DNA of 64,000 bases from Tethya wilhelma (Eukaryota > Porifera > Demospongiae > Tethyida > Tethyidae). The stretch's first letter is position 1. Each line of letters starts with the position of its first letter. Shown here one piece after another: positions 63,262-64,000 of this stretch. The notes under the pieces are model-generated. The model was not told the origin of the DNA. It did no database searches and saw only the letters and a program-made list of their open reading frames with translations. Location of the stretch: assembly GCA_964030475.1 (NCBI GenBank), contig CAXIPT010000002.1, positions 6,029,820 through 6,093,819 on the forward strand, given 5' to 3'. The position numbers and the translations under genes were made by a program.

Positions 63262-64000
63262 CACACGTGATGAGAAACCAAGAACCTAAACCCATCACAC
63301 GTGATGAGAAACCAAGAACCTAAACCCATCACACGTGATGAGAAACCAAGATCCTAAACCCATCATATGTGATGAGAAACCAAGAACCTAAACCCATCAC
63401 ACGTGATGAGAAACCAAGAACCTAGCAACACATTATTACTCATATCTCAGCTCAAAAAGGTCGTATTGAGATGGAATTTGCACCATTACGATCAGCATGA
63501 AAAGATCATTTATATGGTATTGTTTATATTGCTTATTTTGAAAATCGGTAAAATGGTGATTTTTGTCAAAAAATCGCACTTGACCAAAGGCTATAGCTAA
63601 TCCATGGTTTTGGTGATTTTTTTTTAAAAATTTAAATCTTGGTATAAACCATATCATTTGAAAGATCTCTTCAAGCTGATCACAATGGTACCAATCTGAG
63701 CTTCATACGACCTTCCTAGACTGAGAAATTTTTGATAAAGTGTTGAGAACCTAAACCCATCACACGTGATGAGAAACCAAGAACCTAAACCCATCACACG
63801 TGATGAGAAACCAAGAACCTAAACCCATCATACGTGATGTGAAACCAAGAAACTAGCAACACATTATTACTCATATCTCAGCCCAAGAAGGTAGTATTGA
63901 GATCGGATTTGCACCAGCATGAAAAGATCTTTTATAATATGGTATTGTTTATATTGTTTATTTTGAAAATCGGTAAAATGGTAATTTTCGTCAAAAAATC
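63262..64000. repeat. third 34-bp satellite array (cut by the window end)
   Basis: Same unit and orientation as 51660-54734, with modules at about 63424-63748 and from 63852 to the end of the window. A (CA)n tract (63166-63260) precedes it. Confidence 0.92.

Overview
The window is animal nuclear DNA, most likely from a demosponge of the Amphimedon type. The evidence is AT-rich sequence, genes split into many short GT-AG exons with small introns, very many short palindromic DNA transposons and microsatellites, scattered single Ns, and gene content: a coiled-coil TKL kinase, a large Asn-rich beta-helix surface protein, two TMEM175-type channels, MON1, a WWE-PARP and an EPLIN-like LIM protein. 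The species call is inference; no marker gene is present.

Layout. 0-4 kb (+): the last exons of a chitin-synthase-like membrane region, then a complete four-exon coiled-coil kinase. 6-7.6 kb (+): a small type I receptor-like protein with a mucin-like stalk and Tyr motifs in its tail. 8.6-10 kb: a long-palindrome MITE and a frameshifted LicD/fukutin-like copy (-). 10.3-21.1 kb (+): a complete MON1 gene, with a three-exon cassette duplicated in tandem. 21.9-22.8 kb: a decayed Ty3/gypsy integrase (-). 23.3-36.9 kb (-): two tandem TMEM175-like genes, the second shortened; its third intron holds a two-exon TM-KH-WWE-WWE-PARP gene on the same strand. 37.9-43 kb (-): an EPLIN-like LIM protein with a tandemly duplicated exon. 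41.8-56 kb: a large inverted duplication that includes two oppositely oriented arrays of a 34-bp satellite interrupted by about 310-bp foldback modules, around a 5-kb core with a beta-helix protein gene. 60.3-63.1 kb (-): the 3' part of a coiled-coil protein built from three repeated exons. The window ends inside another satellite array.

The most interesting theme is tandem exon duplication linked to pyrimidine-rich microsatellites. In MON1 and in the LIM gene the duplicated cassette has unequal start and end phases, so splicing both copies in series gives an immediate stop. The copies can therefore only be used as alternatives (or, in MON1, partly combined). In both genes the duplicated units end in (TC)n/(GA)n tracts, and in the LIM gene such a tract also serves as the polypyrimidine tract of the 3' splice site. 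A third gene has three homologous coiled-coil exons of equal phase, which can all be included.

Exon limits were read by hand from splice signals and reading-frame continuity. The exon sets of MON1, both TMEM175-like genes, the kinase, the receptor-like gene and the PARP gene close in frame (TMEM175 A through one weak 18-nt exon). The upstream exons of the LIM gene could not be joined. No function is proposed for the orphan exons.
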